The notes: generated from the letters alone by a model not told the origin. A DNA stretch of 64,000 nt from Marinobacterium litorale DSM 23545 (GCF_000428985.1 NZ_AUAZ01000015.1:1-64000), one strand, 5' to 3'; counted from the stretch's first letter, positions 28,409 through 39,539 are shown. Program-made: numbers and translations.

Positions 28409-29617
28409 ATGCAACGACTCGTTATCGTTGGTGGCGGTCATGCCGCCGCCCAGCTGATCCGCACGCTGCACAAGAGGGGCTTTGACGGCCGGATCACCCT
28501 CGTCAGCGACGAAAACATGATGCCGTACAACCGGCCGGTGCTGTCGAAAGAGTACCTGAACGGCCAGATGGAGGAGGATCAGATCTATCTGCTGCAGGCC
28601 GCGATGTACGAAAAACTCGGGGTAGAGATGCGCCTGGGCCGGCGCGTGGAGCGGATCGACCGCGACAACCGCAGTGTCTGGCTCGACAGCGATGAAAGGC
28701 TCGATTACGACCAACTGGTGCTCGCCACCGGCGCCACGCCGCGCCGTCTTGATCTGCCGGGCAGCCGCCTGGCCGGCATCCACTACCTGAAAACATTCGA
28801 CGATGCCCGCCAGTTGCGCGAACGATTTCAGCCGGACCAGCACCTGACGGTCATCGGCGGCGGCTATATCGGCCTCGAAATCGCCAGCGCTGCCCGCAAA
28901 ATGGGGCTGGAGGTAACGCTGCTCGAGCGCGGGCCGCGTATTCTTGGCCGTGTCGTCGCACCGGAGGTCGCCGATTACTTCCACACCCTGCATATCGCGC
29001 AGGGGGTGGAAATCCGCACTGGCACCGAACTGACCGGCTTCGACGGCGAATCCAGTGTCGAGGCCGTCACACTCGCAGACGGTGGGCGCTTAGCCACTGA
29101 TCATGTTGTTATCGGTATCGGCGTGGAACCGGCCGACCGGCTAGCACAGCAGGCCGGTATGGACTGCGACAATGGCATTCTGGTCGATGCCGGCTGCCGC
29201 ACCTCGGACCCGGCGATCTATGCCATCGGTGATTGTGCACGCCAGTACCAGACCCACTACGGACGCTGGGAACGGCTCGAATCGGTGCAGAACTGCAACG
29301 CCCATGCAGCGATGCTGGTCGCAGCCCTGCAGCAGCGTGACGCCCCGGCTCCGGAAATTCCCTGGTTCTGGTCGACCCAGTATGACCGCCGTCTGCAGAT
29401 CGCCGGCCTCAATCAGGGTTACACCGAAGTCATCCGTCGCGGTAGTGGCGAGGCCTGCAGCTGGCTCTATCTGCAAGACGGATGCCTGATCGCCTGCGAT
29501 GCGATCAACCGCCCCGCCGATTTCCTGCAGGCGAAAAAGCTGATCGCCGCCAAAACCCAAATGGACAGGCAACGGTCGCAGGACCCGTCCCTGTCCCTCA
29601 ACAATTGCGCCTGCTAA
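28409..29617 (+). CDS. NAD(P)H-ferredoxin reductase, putidaredoxin-reductase type
   Basis: A 402-residue FAD enzyme that reduces the neighbouring ferredoxin with NAD(P)H. The FAD fingerprint is at the N-terminus (LVIVGGGHAAAQLI). The NAD(P)-binding fingerprint is at about 146 (TVIGGGYIGLEIASAARKMG). ATGATPR precedes it and YAIGDCA (about 272) binds FAD again. A C-terminal reductase domain follows. Together with the two upstream genes it makes a complete three-component oxygenase, as in dicamba demethylase systems. Confidence 0.92.
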   Translation: MQRLVIVGGGHAAAQLIRTLHKRGFDGRITLVSDENMMPYNRPVLSKEYLNGQMEEDQIYLLQAAMYEKLGVEMRLGRRVERIDRDNRSVWLDSDERLDYDQLVLATGATPRRLDLPGSRLAGIHYLKTFDDARQLRERFQPDQHLTVIGGGYIGLEIASAARKMGLEVTLLERGPRILGRVVAPEVADYFHTLHIAQGVEIRTGTELTGFDGESSVEAVTLADGGRLATDHVVIGIGVEPADRLAQQAGMDCDNGILVDAGCRTSDPAIYAIGDCARQYQTHYGRWERLESVQNCNAHAAMLVAALQQRDAPAPEIPWFWSTQYDRRLQIAGLNQGYTEVIRRGSGEACSWLYLQDGCLIACDAINRPADFLQAKKLIAAKTQMDRQRSQDPSLSLNNCAC

Positions 29618-29656
29618 GCAACCGTCCTACCGACAACAATAAATAAGGTAATCGCT

Positions 29657-30709
29657 ATGCTGAACAAAAAATGCCTCACAACTGCCATCGCCGCTATCAC
29701 GCTGGGCGCAAGCCTGGGTGCCTGGGCTGAAGAGCCTATCATTATGCATGTCGCCACGGCGGGACCTCCGGGCCATGTGCAAAATAGCGTTGTGTTCCCA
29801 ACCTGGGGCAGCTGGATTGAAGAGGCTACTGAAGGCCGCGTAAAGATTAAGCTCGAATACGGTCTCGGTGACCAGAGTTCCTATTTTACGCTGGTGGAGG
29901 ATGGCGTCGCCGATGCAGCCTGGAGCTTCCATGGCTATGTCCCCGGACGCTTCCGCCTGACAAAGATGGTTGAGCTGCCAAACCTGGGTGTAAACGCCGA
30001 AGCCGCTTCCGCTGCGTACTGGGAGGTGTATCAGGAATACTTCGCCGACGCCGGTGAACACAGCGGTTTAGAGCTTATGGGGCTTTTTACGCATGGCCCG
30101 GGCCAGATCTTCAGTAAGCAGCCGGTTAACTCCCTGGCTGATCTGAAGGGCAAAAAAATCCGCCTAGGCGGCGGTATTCAGCAGGAAATCGGGGAGCGCC
30201 TCGATGTCACCGCTGTTGGCGCACCCGGACCAAAAGTTTACGAACTAATGCAGCAGGGGATCGTCGATGGCGTTTTCATGCCGGCGGCCAGTGAGAAGGA
30301 TTTTCGTCTCGCCGAAGTCGCCCCTCACTTGACCCTGATGCCGGGCGGCCTCTATATGGGCAGCTTTGCAATCTTCGCTAATGAGGGGTTCCTTGATCGG
30401 CTGACACCTGAAGACCGTCAAGCCGTGCTTGATGTTTCTGGAGCTCGCCTATCCGCCCTCGCCGGACAAGCTTGGGACCAGTCCGACAAGGCCGGTATCG
30501 CCGCAGCGCAGAAACACAATGTTACGATCAAGCAGGTGGCTGATGATGCGCCCATGGCCAGGCAGTTCTGGAAACTGACGGCCGGTATCGACAAGGAGTG
30601 GCTCGAAAGCGTTAGCAATATGGACGTCGACGCCGAAGCCGCGTTGAAAGCTTTCCGTCAGGCCGCTCGCTCCTATCAGGCCAACAATAACCAGGTTGCA
30701 TCACAGTAA
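29657..30709 (+). CDS. TRAP transporter substrate-binding protein (orphan, DctP type)
   Basis: A 350-residue periplasmic binding protein of the TRAP type. The signal peptide is MLNKKCLTTAIAAITLGASLGAWA. Family traits include DLKGKKIRLGGGIQQEIGERL and the PGPKVYELMQQGIVDGVFMP region that shapes the carboxylate site. TRAP binding proteins normally have DctQ and DctM membrane partners in the same operon, but none follows here, so it must use partners elsewhere (possibly those at 39.9-41.9 kb) or work otherwise. It lies downstream of the Rieske operon and probably binds that pathway's substrate. Confidence 0.88.
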   Translation: MLNKKCLTTAIAAITLGASLGAWAEEPIIMHVATAGPPGHVQNSVVFPTWGSWIEEATEGRVKIKLEYGLGDQSSYFTLVEDGVADAAWSFHGYVPGRFRLTKMVELPNLGVNAEAASAAYWEVYQEYFADAGEHSGLELMGLFTHGPGQIFSKQPVNSLADLKGKKIRLGGGIQQEIGERLDVTAVGAPGPKVYELMQQGIVDGVFMPAASEKDFRLAEVAPHLTLMPGGLYMGSFAIFANEGFLDRLTPEDRQAVLDVSGARLSALAGQAWDQSDKAGIAAAQKHNVTIKQVADDAPMARQFWKLTAGIDKEWLESVSNMDVDAEAALKAFRQAARSYQANNNQVASQ

Positions 30710-30745
30710 CCGCGGCGAAACTTAAGAGGCCTCGTTGAAAGCCTC

Positions 30746-30792
30746 TCAGCGCACTGACAACCCCGGTCATATTGATCGGGGTTTTGTTTTTT
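30746..30792 (+). terminator. direct repeat copy 2 and terminator after the TRAP gene
   Basis: Positions 30746-30782 repeat 25859-25896 almost exactly. In this copy CCCCG-G-TCA-TAT-TGA-T-CGGGG forms a hairpin followed by TTTTGTTTTTT (30782-30792), a clear Rho-independent terminator. A second small stem AGAGGC/GCCTCT precedes it. Confidence 0.8.
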
Positions 30793-30860
30793 CACTGGGC
30801 CACTACACCAATAGCGAATGCGCGTTTGGGGCCACTCAACCCAGAGCGGCCCTTTTGCGT

Positions 30861-31448
30861 TCAGTGGCTCTGGTTGGGCGAACCTTCCAGTGATACGCCC
30901 AGGGCTTTAAGCTGCTGCGCCAGTGCCGGGTCTCCGGTGTGTTGCCAGCGCTGGTAGAGCGCCAGAATCTCCCGTGCATTGAAGCGCTGTTCACGGTGAC
31001 AGATCCGGGCCACCAGTTCGATCATCTGAGCAAAACGTGCAGCCAGTTCGGCAAAGGCGTTGCGCATCTCCAGGGCGTGGGCGGCCAGGTAGTCGTATGC
31101 GCCGCTACCCATGCCGACAAAATAGTCGCGGCCTATTCCTTTGCGGGCATAGTGCTCGGGGAAGAGAGCGCCCAAAAACAGGGCCTGATCACCCAATTGG
31201 CGCAGCAGCAGGCAGCGTTCCCGCTCAGCTGCACACTGCTGAGCGTCATCATAAAGCAGTGCCAGGGGTCTGAGGCCAAAGTGGCCATCCTGGTAGCTGA
31301 ACAGGGCTTCACTGCGGCTGAAGCGCTCCAGCATATTGCCCAGATACCAGCGTGTTTCCTCGTTGGGTAGCGGGTCTGAAGCGTCCATCAGTTGCTTGCG
31401 AAAGTACTCTGCCAATCCATACCGACCGGCTTGGTGCACCCGGGTCAT
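30861..31448 (-). CDS. conserved hypothetical protein
   Basis: A 195-residue, mostly helical soluble protein. I recognise a conserved pattern (ETRWYLGNMLERFSRSEALF, RLCLLLRQLGDQALFLGALFP-like and GRDYFVGMGSGAYDYLA segments) seen in uncharacterised gammaproteobacterial proteins, but I know no function. No signal peptide or TM segment is seen. It is transcribed alone, convergent with the TRAP-binding gene and divergent from groES. Confidence 0.65.
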   Translation of the reverse strand: MTRVHQAGRYGLAEYFRKQLMDASDPLPNEETRWYLGNMLERFSRSEALFSYQDGHFGLRPLALLYDDAQQCAAERERCLLLRQLGDQALFLGALFPEHYARKGIGRDYFVGMGSGAYDYLAAHALEMRNAFAELAARFAQMIELVARICHREQRFNAREILALYQRWQHTGDPALAQQLKALGVSLEGSPNQSH

Positions 31449-31545
31449 AGGCTAAGCCTCCTGATTACAAACACACTTTAAAGCTAGCAAAAAACGGGCA
31501 CATTGGGTCGGAAACCGAAATGCATAAAAAATTTTATGGGGGGCT

Positions 31546-31574
31546 CTTGAAACTTGCTCTCGGCGGCCCTATTT
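31546..31574 (+). promoter_or_regulatory. sigma-32 heat-shock promoter of groESL
   Basis: CTTGAAA (31546-31552), a 14-base spacer, then CCCTATTT (31567-31574) match the RpoH consensus CTTGAAA-N13-15-CCCCATNT closely. It lies about 85 bases before the groES start. No CIRCE repeat is seen. Confidence 0.8.
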
Positions 31575-31657
31575 GAGATTCGCTGGCGCAATGGTGCGTC
31601 CGCTTTTCTTTTTATTGCCTGTTTATTGAGTAGGTTGTGTAAGGAGGAAATTTTCGT

Positions 31658-33600
<1,943 letters not shown>

Positions 33601-33625
33601 TAAAAAAAGACTTGGAGAAGAAAGC

Positions 33626-33648
33626 GGCCGGGGGCTCGTCTCCCGGCC
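33626..33648. terminator. hairpin between groEL and the enoyl-CoA hydratase gene
   Basis: GGCCGGG and CCCGGCC pair (33626-33648) between two convergent genes, touching the hydratase stop codon. T content after the stem is modest on both strands, so it is a likely but not ideal bidirectional terminator. Confidence 0.6.
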
Positions 33649-34395
33649 TTATCCCGCCTGCAGAAATGAAGTGAATGCCTGCTGGGCTTCCCGCGAACTC
33701 AGGCGGCTGGCAAACAGGCGGGCTTCACGGTCAATGACCGTGTGCAGCTGTTCCCGCTGGCCGGCTTTCAATAACTCCTTGCCTAACTGAACCGCCTCTT
33801 CAGGCAGTGCTGCTATGCCCCAGGCGCTCTCCAGTGCCGTGGCTTCCAGCTCAGAGCGACTGACAATCTGATTGACCAGACCGCAGTTCTTGGCCTGTTC
33901 CGCATCAAAAGGCTTGCCCTCAATCAGCAGCTCGAATGCCTGACGCTGACCCAGGGCCTGAGGAAGTAACAGACTGCTGCCGCCCTCGGGTACCAGCCCC
34001 AGGCGTACGAAGGGCATCTGGCACTTTAGATTGTCCGCCGCGATCACCCGGTCACAGTGCAGTAGCATCGTGGTACCGATGCCCACCGCGTCACCGTGGA
34101 CCGCAGCCAACAGCGGCTTTGGAAAGTCCACCAGCGTGTGCAGGAAGCGGACGATAATGCCCATCTGGCTCGGGTCCTGAGCGCCGTTCAGAAAATCAGC
34201 AATATCGTTGCCGGAGCAGAACGCCTCGCCGCTGCCGGTGAGCAGTACCACCCGGACATCCGGTTCGGACCTTGCCAGCTCAAGCTGTTCCACCAGTGTG
34301 TGGTACATCCTTTGCGTCAGGGCATTTTTCTTATCCGGGCGGCTTAGCCTCAATTCGACCACGCCACGTCTATGTTCGATCCGTTCAACGCACAT
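33649..34395 (-). CDS. enoyl-CoA hydratase/isomerase family protein
   Basis: A 248-residue crotonase-fold protein. It shows LSRPDKKNALTQRMY at the start, GSGEAFCSGNDIADF and AAVHGDAVGIGTTMLLHCDRVI for the oxyanion hole, and FVRLGLVPEGGSSLLLP. The second catalytic glutamate of classic hydratases is replaced or shifted (PEGGSS), so an isomerase role (enoyl-CoA delta-isomerase) is also possible. ATG 34395 has GGAG upstream and starts 2 bases past the nitronate monooxygenase stop. It is the last gene of a four-gene acyl-CoA operon. Confidence 0.85.
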   Translation of the reverse strand: MCVERIEHRRGVVELRLSRPDKKNALTQRMYHTLVEQLELARSEPDVRVVLLTGSGEAFCSGNDIADFLNGAQDPSQMGIIVRFLHTLVDFPKPLLAAVHGDAVGIGTTMLLHCDRVIAADNLKCQMPFVRLGLVPEGGSSLLLPQALGQRQAFELLIEGKPFDAEQAKNCGLVNQIVSRSELEATALESAWGIAALPEEAVQLGKELLKAGQREQLHTVIDREARLFASRLSSREAQQAFTSFLQAG

Positions 34396-34397
34396 AC

Positions 34398-35363
34398 TCA
34401 CTCCATAAACCGGCTGTTGTCCCGATTGAATCCGTTACTTGCATCGTTAAATTCACGGCGCATCCGCGTAATCAGCTCGCTGACCGGGGGCTGGTCTTTG
34501 ATTGAGCCCACGCCCTGTCCGGCAGACCAGATGGTTTTCCAGGCCTTGGCTTCTTCACCGGCGCCGGCCAGCTCCGCGCCCACGTCCGCCTTGTGGCGGG
34601 AAGGTGAGTCATCATCAAGCAGGCCAGCCCGGGCCAGGCTGGGCTGCAGGAAGTTGGCAGGAATGCCGGAGACTTTCGGGGTATAGACGATATCGCCGGC
34701 ACCGCACGCCTGAATCATCGCCTTGTAGGCGTCATCGGCCCGGCTCTCGCGGGTGTTGATAAAGCGCGTCCCGGCGTAGGCCAGATCGGCGCCAAGCATA
34801 CGGGCGGTGGCGATATCGCGGCCGCTGGAGATGCAACCGGCGAGCAGCAGCGTGCCGTTGAAGAACTGGCGGATCTCATTGATCAGGGCAAAGGGGCTCA
34901 GGGTTCCGGCATGACCACCGGCGCCTGCGCAGACCGCGATCAGGCCATCCACACCGGCTTCGGCCGCTTTGCGGGCATGGCGGATATTGGTCACATCGTG
35001 GAAGACCAGACCGCCGTAGCTGTGTACCGCATCGACCACGTCCCTGGCTGCCCCCAGAGAGGTGATGACCAGAGGCACCTTGTGTTTGACGATCAGTTCC
35101 AGATCATCCTTAAGCCGCGGGTTGGTCTTGTGGACGATCAGGTTGACGCCAAACGGAGCAGCGTCAGCACTCCCGGCCAGCGCAGACTCGATCTGGTTCA
35201 GCCAGTTTTCGAACCCTTCACTGGTGCGTTCGTTCAGTGCGGGAAAGGTGCCGACGACACCGGATTTGCAGGTCTCGATGACAAGCTCCGGGCCAGAAAC
35301 AAGAAACATAGGCGCTGCCACCAGCGGCAGACGCAGGTTGCTGAATTGTTCAGGGATACTCAT
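34398..35363 (-). CDS. nitronate monooxygenase family FMN protein
   Basis: A 321-residue TIM-barrel flavoprotein of the nitronate monooxygenase (2-nitropropane dioxygenase) family. FMN-binding segments include LVAAPMFLVSGPELV at the start, GLIAVCAGAGGHAGTLSPF with the family's conserved histidine, and GADLAYAGTRFINTRES. It would oxidise nitronates such as propionate-3-nitronate, or act as another FMN oxidoreductase on acyl substrates. It lies between the DUF2889 and hydratase genes with 2-12 base gaps, so it is part of the same operon. Confidence 0.88.
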   Translation of the reverse strand: MSIPEQFSNLRLPLVAAPMFLVSGPELVIETCKSGVVGTFPALNERTSEGFENWLNQIESALAGSADAAPFGVNLIVHKTNPRLKDDLELIVKHKVPLVITSLGAARDVVDAVHSYGGLVFHDVTNIRHARKAAEAGVDGLIAVCAGAGGHAGTLSPFALINEIRQFFNGTLLLAGCISSGRDIATARMLGADLAYAGTRFINTRESRADDAYKAMIQACGAGDIVYTPKVSGIPANFLQPSLARAGLLDDDSPSRHKADVGAELAGAGEEAKAWKTIWSAGQGVGSIKDQPPVSELITRMRREFNDASNGFNRDNSRFME

Positions 35364-35375
35364 TGAAAATAGTCC

Positions 35376-35939
35376 TTACTCCAGTCCCGGCTCGGTTTCC
35401 GGTATGTACAGGTGCGGAATATGTTTGCGAATCACTTCACCATGCTGTGACCAGCCGTGGCAGCTGTTAAGCATCACTGAAGTCGCCTGCTCCATTAAAT
35501 CTTCTCGATCCTCCGGCCAGAGCGTCTGCACCGCTGTGGTTGCAAGCGGCGGTAGCAGCTCATTGAGGTGGGTGCAGCCGTTGATGCCACCCAATAACTC
35601 CTTGGCCAGTTTGTGCCAGCCGGGGCCGATACGTGTGCCTTCCAGCTGCTTGAACGCGTTGGCGATCTCCGGACAGTGGGGAAAGGGGGAGGCATCGATC
35701 TGCGCTTCGACCCGGTGGATCGATAACCGGTTGTCCAGTGTCAGGCGCATCCACATATCGTGGAAGGGCTCTCCGGCGCTGACATAGCCTTCACTGCGGT
35801 ACTCGGTCTCCACATCCCGGGTTTTTACGTCGGTCATCCGGGCTTCCACATCCCAGAGCCCATCGTCCCGTTCAAATCCCAGGCAGTGGACCTGACGGGT
35901 GTGAACAAGGCGACGGCGGGCGGGTTTAGTCAACGGCAT
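35376..35939 (-). CDS. DUF2889 family protein
   Basis: A 187-residue protein that fits DUF2889. It has RLVHTRQVHCLGFERDDGLWDVEA near the start, then DMWMRLTLDN and CPEIANAFKQLEGTRIGPGWHK, and a CTHLNELLPPLATTAVQT segment. The conserved Cys-His residues suggest a metal or catalytic site, but the function is unknown. ATG 35939 has AGGAGG 6 bases upstream and overlaps the upstream ligase gene by 14 bp. Genes of this family are often next to acyl-CoA enzymes, as here. Confidence 0.8.
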   Translation of the reverse strand: MPLTKPARRRLVHTRQVHCLGFERDDGLWDVEARMTDVKTRDVETEYRSEGYVSAGEPFHDMWMRLTLDNRLSIHRVEAQIDASPFPHCPEIANAFKQLEGTRIGPGWHKLAKELLGGINGCTHLNELLPPLATTAVQTLWPEDREDLMEQATSVMLNSCHGWSQHGEVIRKHIPHLYIPETEPGLE

Positions 35940-37617
35940 GGGCAGCCTCCTGCTTTTCGTCTGTAGTTGAGCTGCAGCGCAAGGCCCGTCGCATAATCTT
36001 GCCCACGTTGGTTTTCGGCAGCTCTTCAGCAAACTCGATTACTTTGGGTACCTTGTAGCGGGTCAGCCTTTCACGGCACCAGGCCCGCAACTCTTCCGCC
36101 TCCAGTTGCTCATCCTGCCTTACCACAACGATTTTTATAATCTCGCCGCAGCTAGGGTCAGGCAGTCCGATAGCCGCACACTCCGTCACACCGGGATGGG
36201 CGGATACGGTGTCCTCGATCTCATTGGGATAGACGTTAAAACCGGAGACGATGATCATATCCTTGGAGCGATCGACAATTCGCAGATAGCCATCCGGTTC
36301 GCGAACCGCGATATCGCCGGTGCGCAGGTAGCCCTCGGCGGTAAAGCTTTTTTCCGTATCTTCCTCGCGCTGCCAGTAGCCCGCCATCACCTGCGGCCCC
36401 TTAATACACAGTTCTCCCGGCGCGCCGTCGATCACGGGTTGGCCATCGCTATCGAGGATCTGTACGTCGGTGCATTTCACCGGCTTGCCGATGGTGCCCG
36501 GTCGCACGTCATTGGGTGGATTGATCGACACGGCGGGGGAAGTTTCTGTCAGGCCATAGGCCTCAACGATGGTGCAGCCGGTGACCGACTGCCAGCGCTT
36601 CAGTGCATCCTGGGTCAGAGCCATACCGCCGGAGAGCGTCAGTTTGAGCGCGCTGAAATCGAGCTCGCGGAACGCCGGATTGTTGCACAGGGCGATAAAC
36701 AGGGTGTTCAGCCCGAGAAACGCACTGAAACGCCAGCGTTTAAGCTCTCGAACGAAGCCGGAGATGTTGCGCGGGTCCGGAATCAGAACACTGTGACCAC
36801 CACAGGCGAGTACGATCTGGGCCACGGTAAAGGCGTAGATATGGTAAAGCGGTAGCGGCGAGATCACCGTATCACACCAGTCCTTGCCGGCCGGAGCGAT
36901 GGCGTCCTGGCCCTGCAGCATATTGGACAACAGGTTGGCGTGGGTCAGCATCGCACCCTTGGAGACACCTGTGGTGCCGCCGGTGTACTGCAAAATAGCC
37001 AGGTCGCCCGGTTCGCAGGCGACCGGCGTTGGCCGTCGATTCAGGTGCTTGACCAGTGCGCTACGTAATCCGATGGCGTCGGGCAGGGAGAAGGGCGGTT
37101 CCATCTTTTTGACATACTTCACCGCGGCATTGAGCAGGTGGCGCTTGGTGAACCCGTGCAGGTCACCGACCTGAGTCAGAAACAGGTGGCGGATCTCTGT
37201 TTTCTCGATGACCTGTTCCGCCTTGTGCGCCATCGACTTGTGGATCACCAGCGCTTTGGCGCCGCTGTCGCGGAACTGGTGCTCCATCTCCGCTGCGGTG
37301 TACAGCGGGTTGGTGTTGACCACCACAAGACCTGCGCGTAACGCGCCGAATACTACCACCGGATACTGGATCAGGTTCGGTAATTGTATGGCGATGCGGT
37401 CGCCGGGCTTGAGGTCGGTATCACGCTGCAGGTAAACGGCAAAGGCGGCGGAGAGCCGGTCCAGCTCCGCGTAACTCAGGGTGCGGCCAAAGCTCGTGAA
37501 CGCAGGGCGCGCGGAGTAACGAGCGAACAGATCCTCTATCAATCCCGGTAAATTGCGGTAGCCCTGAGGGTTCAGATCGGCCGGTACCGAACTGGCGTTA
37601 TCTCTGTATCTGTACAT
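35926..37617 (-). CDS. long-chain acyl-CoA ligase (FadD-like)
   Basis: A 563-residue AMP-forming ligase of the FadD type that activates fatty acids to acyl-CoA. The P-loop motif YTGGTTGVSKGAMLTH, the adenine motif VEAYGLTETSPAV, the GYLRTGDIAV motif with its ATP-binding aspartate, the hinge RSKDMIIVSGFNVYPNEIE and the C-terminal lysine segment PKTNVGKIMRRAL are all present. The N-terminus begins MYRYRDNASSVPADLNP. It is the first gene of the operon ligase-DUF2889-nitronate monooxygenase-hydratase. Confidence 0.92.
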   Translation of the reverse strand: MYRYRDNASSVPADLNPQGYRNLPGLIEDLFARYSARPAFTSFGRTLSYAELDRLSAAFAVYLQRDTDLKPGDRIAIQLPNLIQYPVVVFGALRAGLVVVNTNPLYTAAEMEHQFRDSGAKALVIHKSMAHKAEQVIEKTEIRHLFLTQVGDLHGFTKRHLLNAAVKYVKKMEPPFSLPDAIGLRSALVKHLNRRPTPVACEPGDLAILQYTGGTTGVSKGAMLTHANLLSNMLQGQDAIAPAGKDWCDTVISPLPLYHIYAFTVAQIVLACGGHSVLIPDPRNISGFVRELKRWRFSAFLGLNTLFIALCNNPAFRELDFSALKLTLSGGMALTQDALKRWQSVTGCTIVEAYGLTETSPAVSINPPNDVRPGTIGKPVKCTDVQILDSDGQPVIDGAPGELCIKGPQVMAGYWQREEDTEKSFTAEGYLRTGDIAVREPDGYLRIVDRSKDMIIVSGFNVYPNEIEDTVSAHPGVTECAAIGLPDPSCGEIIKIVVVRQDEQLEAEELRAWCRERLTRYKVPKVIEFAEELPKTNVGKIMRRALRCSSTTDEKQEAAHAVD

Positions 37618-37672
37618 TGTCTGCCCGACTCAGTCTGTTATTTTTTTGTGGCTATCGTTGGGCGTTACAGCA

Positions 37673-37710
37673 GCCATTTTCGGCGTTTATAGATCCTACC
37701 TGAAAATGGC
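37673..37710. repeat. 9-bp inverted repeat between two acyl-CoA genes
   Basis: GCCATTTTC (37673-37681) and GAAAATGGC (37702-37710) are perfect inverted repeats 20 bases apart, between the acyl-CoA dehydrogenase stop and the ligase start. It may be a terminator of the dehydrogenase gene or an operator of the ligase operon. Confidence 0.4.
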
Positions 37711-37742
37711 CACTGAAAGCGGTACTTATTCCCGCTGCCTGT

Positions 37743-39539
37743 TCAGAACTGGAAATGTTCGGCATCCAGCGCCTGCAGGTTTTCCACACCGGACAGCATG
37801 GTTTCCACCAGAGCCCGGGTGCGCGGCAAAATACGTTCGAAGTAGAACTGAGCCGTGTTCAGCTTGGCGCGGTAGAAGGCGGCATCCGGATTTTTTGCAG
37901 CCAGTGCCTGCTGGGCCACCGATGCGCTCCGGGCCCAGAAGTAGGCCAGGGTCACATAACCGGAATACATCAGATAATCCACCGAAGCCGCGCCGACCTC
38001 ATCCCGGTTCATCATCGCTTTCATACCCAGTTGCTGGGTCAACTCGCCCCACTCGCGGTTATGCTTCTGCAGTGGGCCGATAAAGGCCTTCATGCCGGAC
38101 TGCTCCTGGTTGGCCTCGCAGAACTTGTGGATCACCCGGGTGAAGCTCTTCAGGGTTTCTCCCTGGGTCATCAGTACCTTGCGACCCAGCAGGTCCAGCG
38201 CCTGAATCTGAGTAGTGCCTTCATAGAGCATCGAGATACGGGCATCACGCACGTTCTGCTCCATACCCCACTCACTGATGTAACCGTGACCGCCGTAGAT
38301 CTGCAGGCCGTGGTTAGCGCACTCGAAGCCGAGTTCGGTCAGAAACGCCTTGGCAATCGGGGTCAGCAGCGCAAGCTGGGTATCGGCCAGCGCTTTCTGT
38401 TCCGCATCGGCCAGTTTGCTCTGGTCGACCAGTTGGGCGCAGTAATAGATCAGGGCCCGGCCGCCTTCGGCAATCGCTTTCTGGGTCAGTAGCATCTTGC
38501 GCACTTCCGGGTGCACGATGATGGGGTCGGCCGGTTTATCCGGTGCCGCGGCACCGTTCAGGGCCCGCATCTGCAAACGATCCTTGGCGTAGGTGAGCGA
38601 ATTCTGAAAGCCCCACTCGGTATGGGCCAGCCCCTGCAGCGCCGTACCCAGCCGTGCCGTGTTCATAAAGGTGAACATGCAGTTCAAGCCTTTGTTGGGC
38701 GGGCCGATCAGATAGCCGGTGGCCTCGTCGAAGTTCATCACGCAGGTAGCGTTGCCGTGGATACCCATCTTGTGTTCGATAGAGCCGCATTCGAGACTGT
38801 TCGCCTCGCCACAGCTGCCGTCAGCCGTGGGTATAAACTTGGGTACGATAAACAGGGAAATACCCTTGGTGCCCTGGGGCGCATCCGGCAGCCGGGCCAG
38901 AACGATATGGACGATGTTCTCCGCCATATCATGTTCACCGGCTGAGATGAAAATCTTGCTGCCGCTGATGCGATAGCTGCCATCCTCGTTGGGCTCGGCG
39001 CGGGAACGTAACAGACCCAGATCGGTACCGCAGTGGGCTTCGGTCAGGCACATGGTGCCGGTCCATTCTCCGGAAACCAGCTTGGTCAGATAGGTCTGCT
39101 TCTGCTCGTCGGTGCCGTGGGCTTCAAGCGTGTTCATGGCACCGTGGCTGAGACCGGGATACATGCTCCAGGCCCAGTTGGCGGTACCGACCAGCTCGTT
39201 GATGACGATGCCGAGGGATTCCGGCAGTCCCTGTCCACCCCACTCAGGGCTATGGGCCAGGGACGGCCAGCCACCTTCGATAAACTGTTGGTAAGCTTCT
39301 TTGAACCCGTCCGGCGTGGTGACTTTACCGCCCTCAAAGCGGCAACCCTGGGTGTCGCCTTCACGGTTAAGTGGCGCCAGTACCCGCTCGGCGAACTTGG
39401 CACCCTCTTCAATAATGGCGCTGACCATCTCCGGGGATGCGTCTTCGCAACCGGGCAGTGACTGGTAGTGCTGCTGCATATCGAGCAGCTCATTGAGCAC
39501 GAACTGAATATCACGCTGAGGTGCCTTGTACTCCGGCAT
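37743..39539 (-). CDS. acyl-CoA dehydrogenase, DmdC/FadE-like
   Basis: A 598-residue long-type acyl-CoA dehydrogenase, paralogue of the enzyme at 11534-13276. Visible motifs are MCLTEAHCGTDLGLLRSRAE, ISGSKIFISAGEHDM, GIHGNATCVMNFDEATG and the catalytic-glutamate region MLYEGTTQIQALDLLGRK, followed by the C-terminal domain of this subfamily. It would do the first oxidation step of beta-oxidation on a medium or long acyl-CoA, with ETF as acceptor. It is a single-gene unit, upstream of the ligase operon on the same strand. Confidence 0.92.
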   Translation of the reverse strand: MPEYKAPQRDIQFVLNELLDMQQHYQSLPGCEDASPEMVSAIIEEGAKFAERVLAPLNREGDTQGCRFEGGKVTTPDGFKEAYQQFIEGGWPSLAHSPEWGGQGLPESLGIVINELVGTANWAWSMYPGLSHGAMNTLEAHGTDEQKQTYLTKLVSGEWTGTMCLTEAHCGTDLGLLRSRAEPNEDGSYRISGSKIFISAGEHDMAENIVHIVLARLPDAPQGTKGISLFIVPKFIPTADGSCGEANSLECGSIEHKMGIHGNATCVMNFDEATGYLIGPPNKGLNCMFTFMNTARLGTALQGLAHTEWGFQNSLTYAKDRLQMRALNGAAAPDKPADPIIVHPEVRKMLLTQKAIAEGGRALIYYCAQLVDQSKLADAEQKALADTQLALLTPIAKAFLTELGFECANHGLQIYGGHGYISEWGMEQNVRDARISMLYEGTTQIQALDLLGRKVLMTQGETLKSFTRVIHKFCEANQEQSGMKAFIGPLQKHNREWGELTQQLGMKAMMNRDEVGAASVDYLMYSGYVTLAYFWARSASVAQQALAAKNPDAAFYRAKLNTAQFYFERILPRTRALVETMLSGVENLQALDAEHFQF

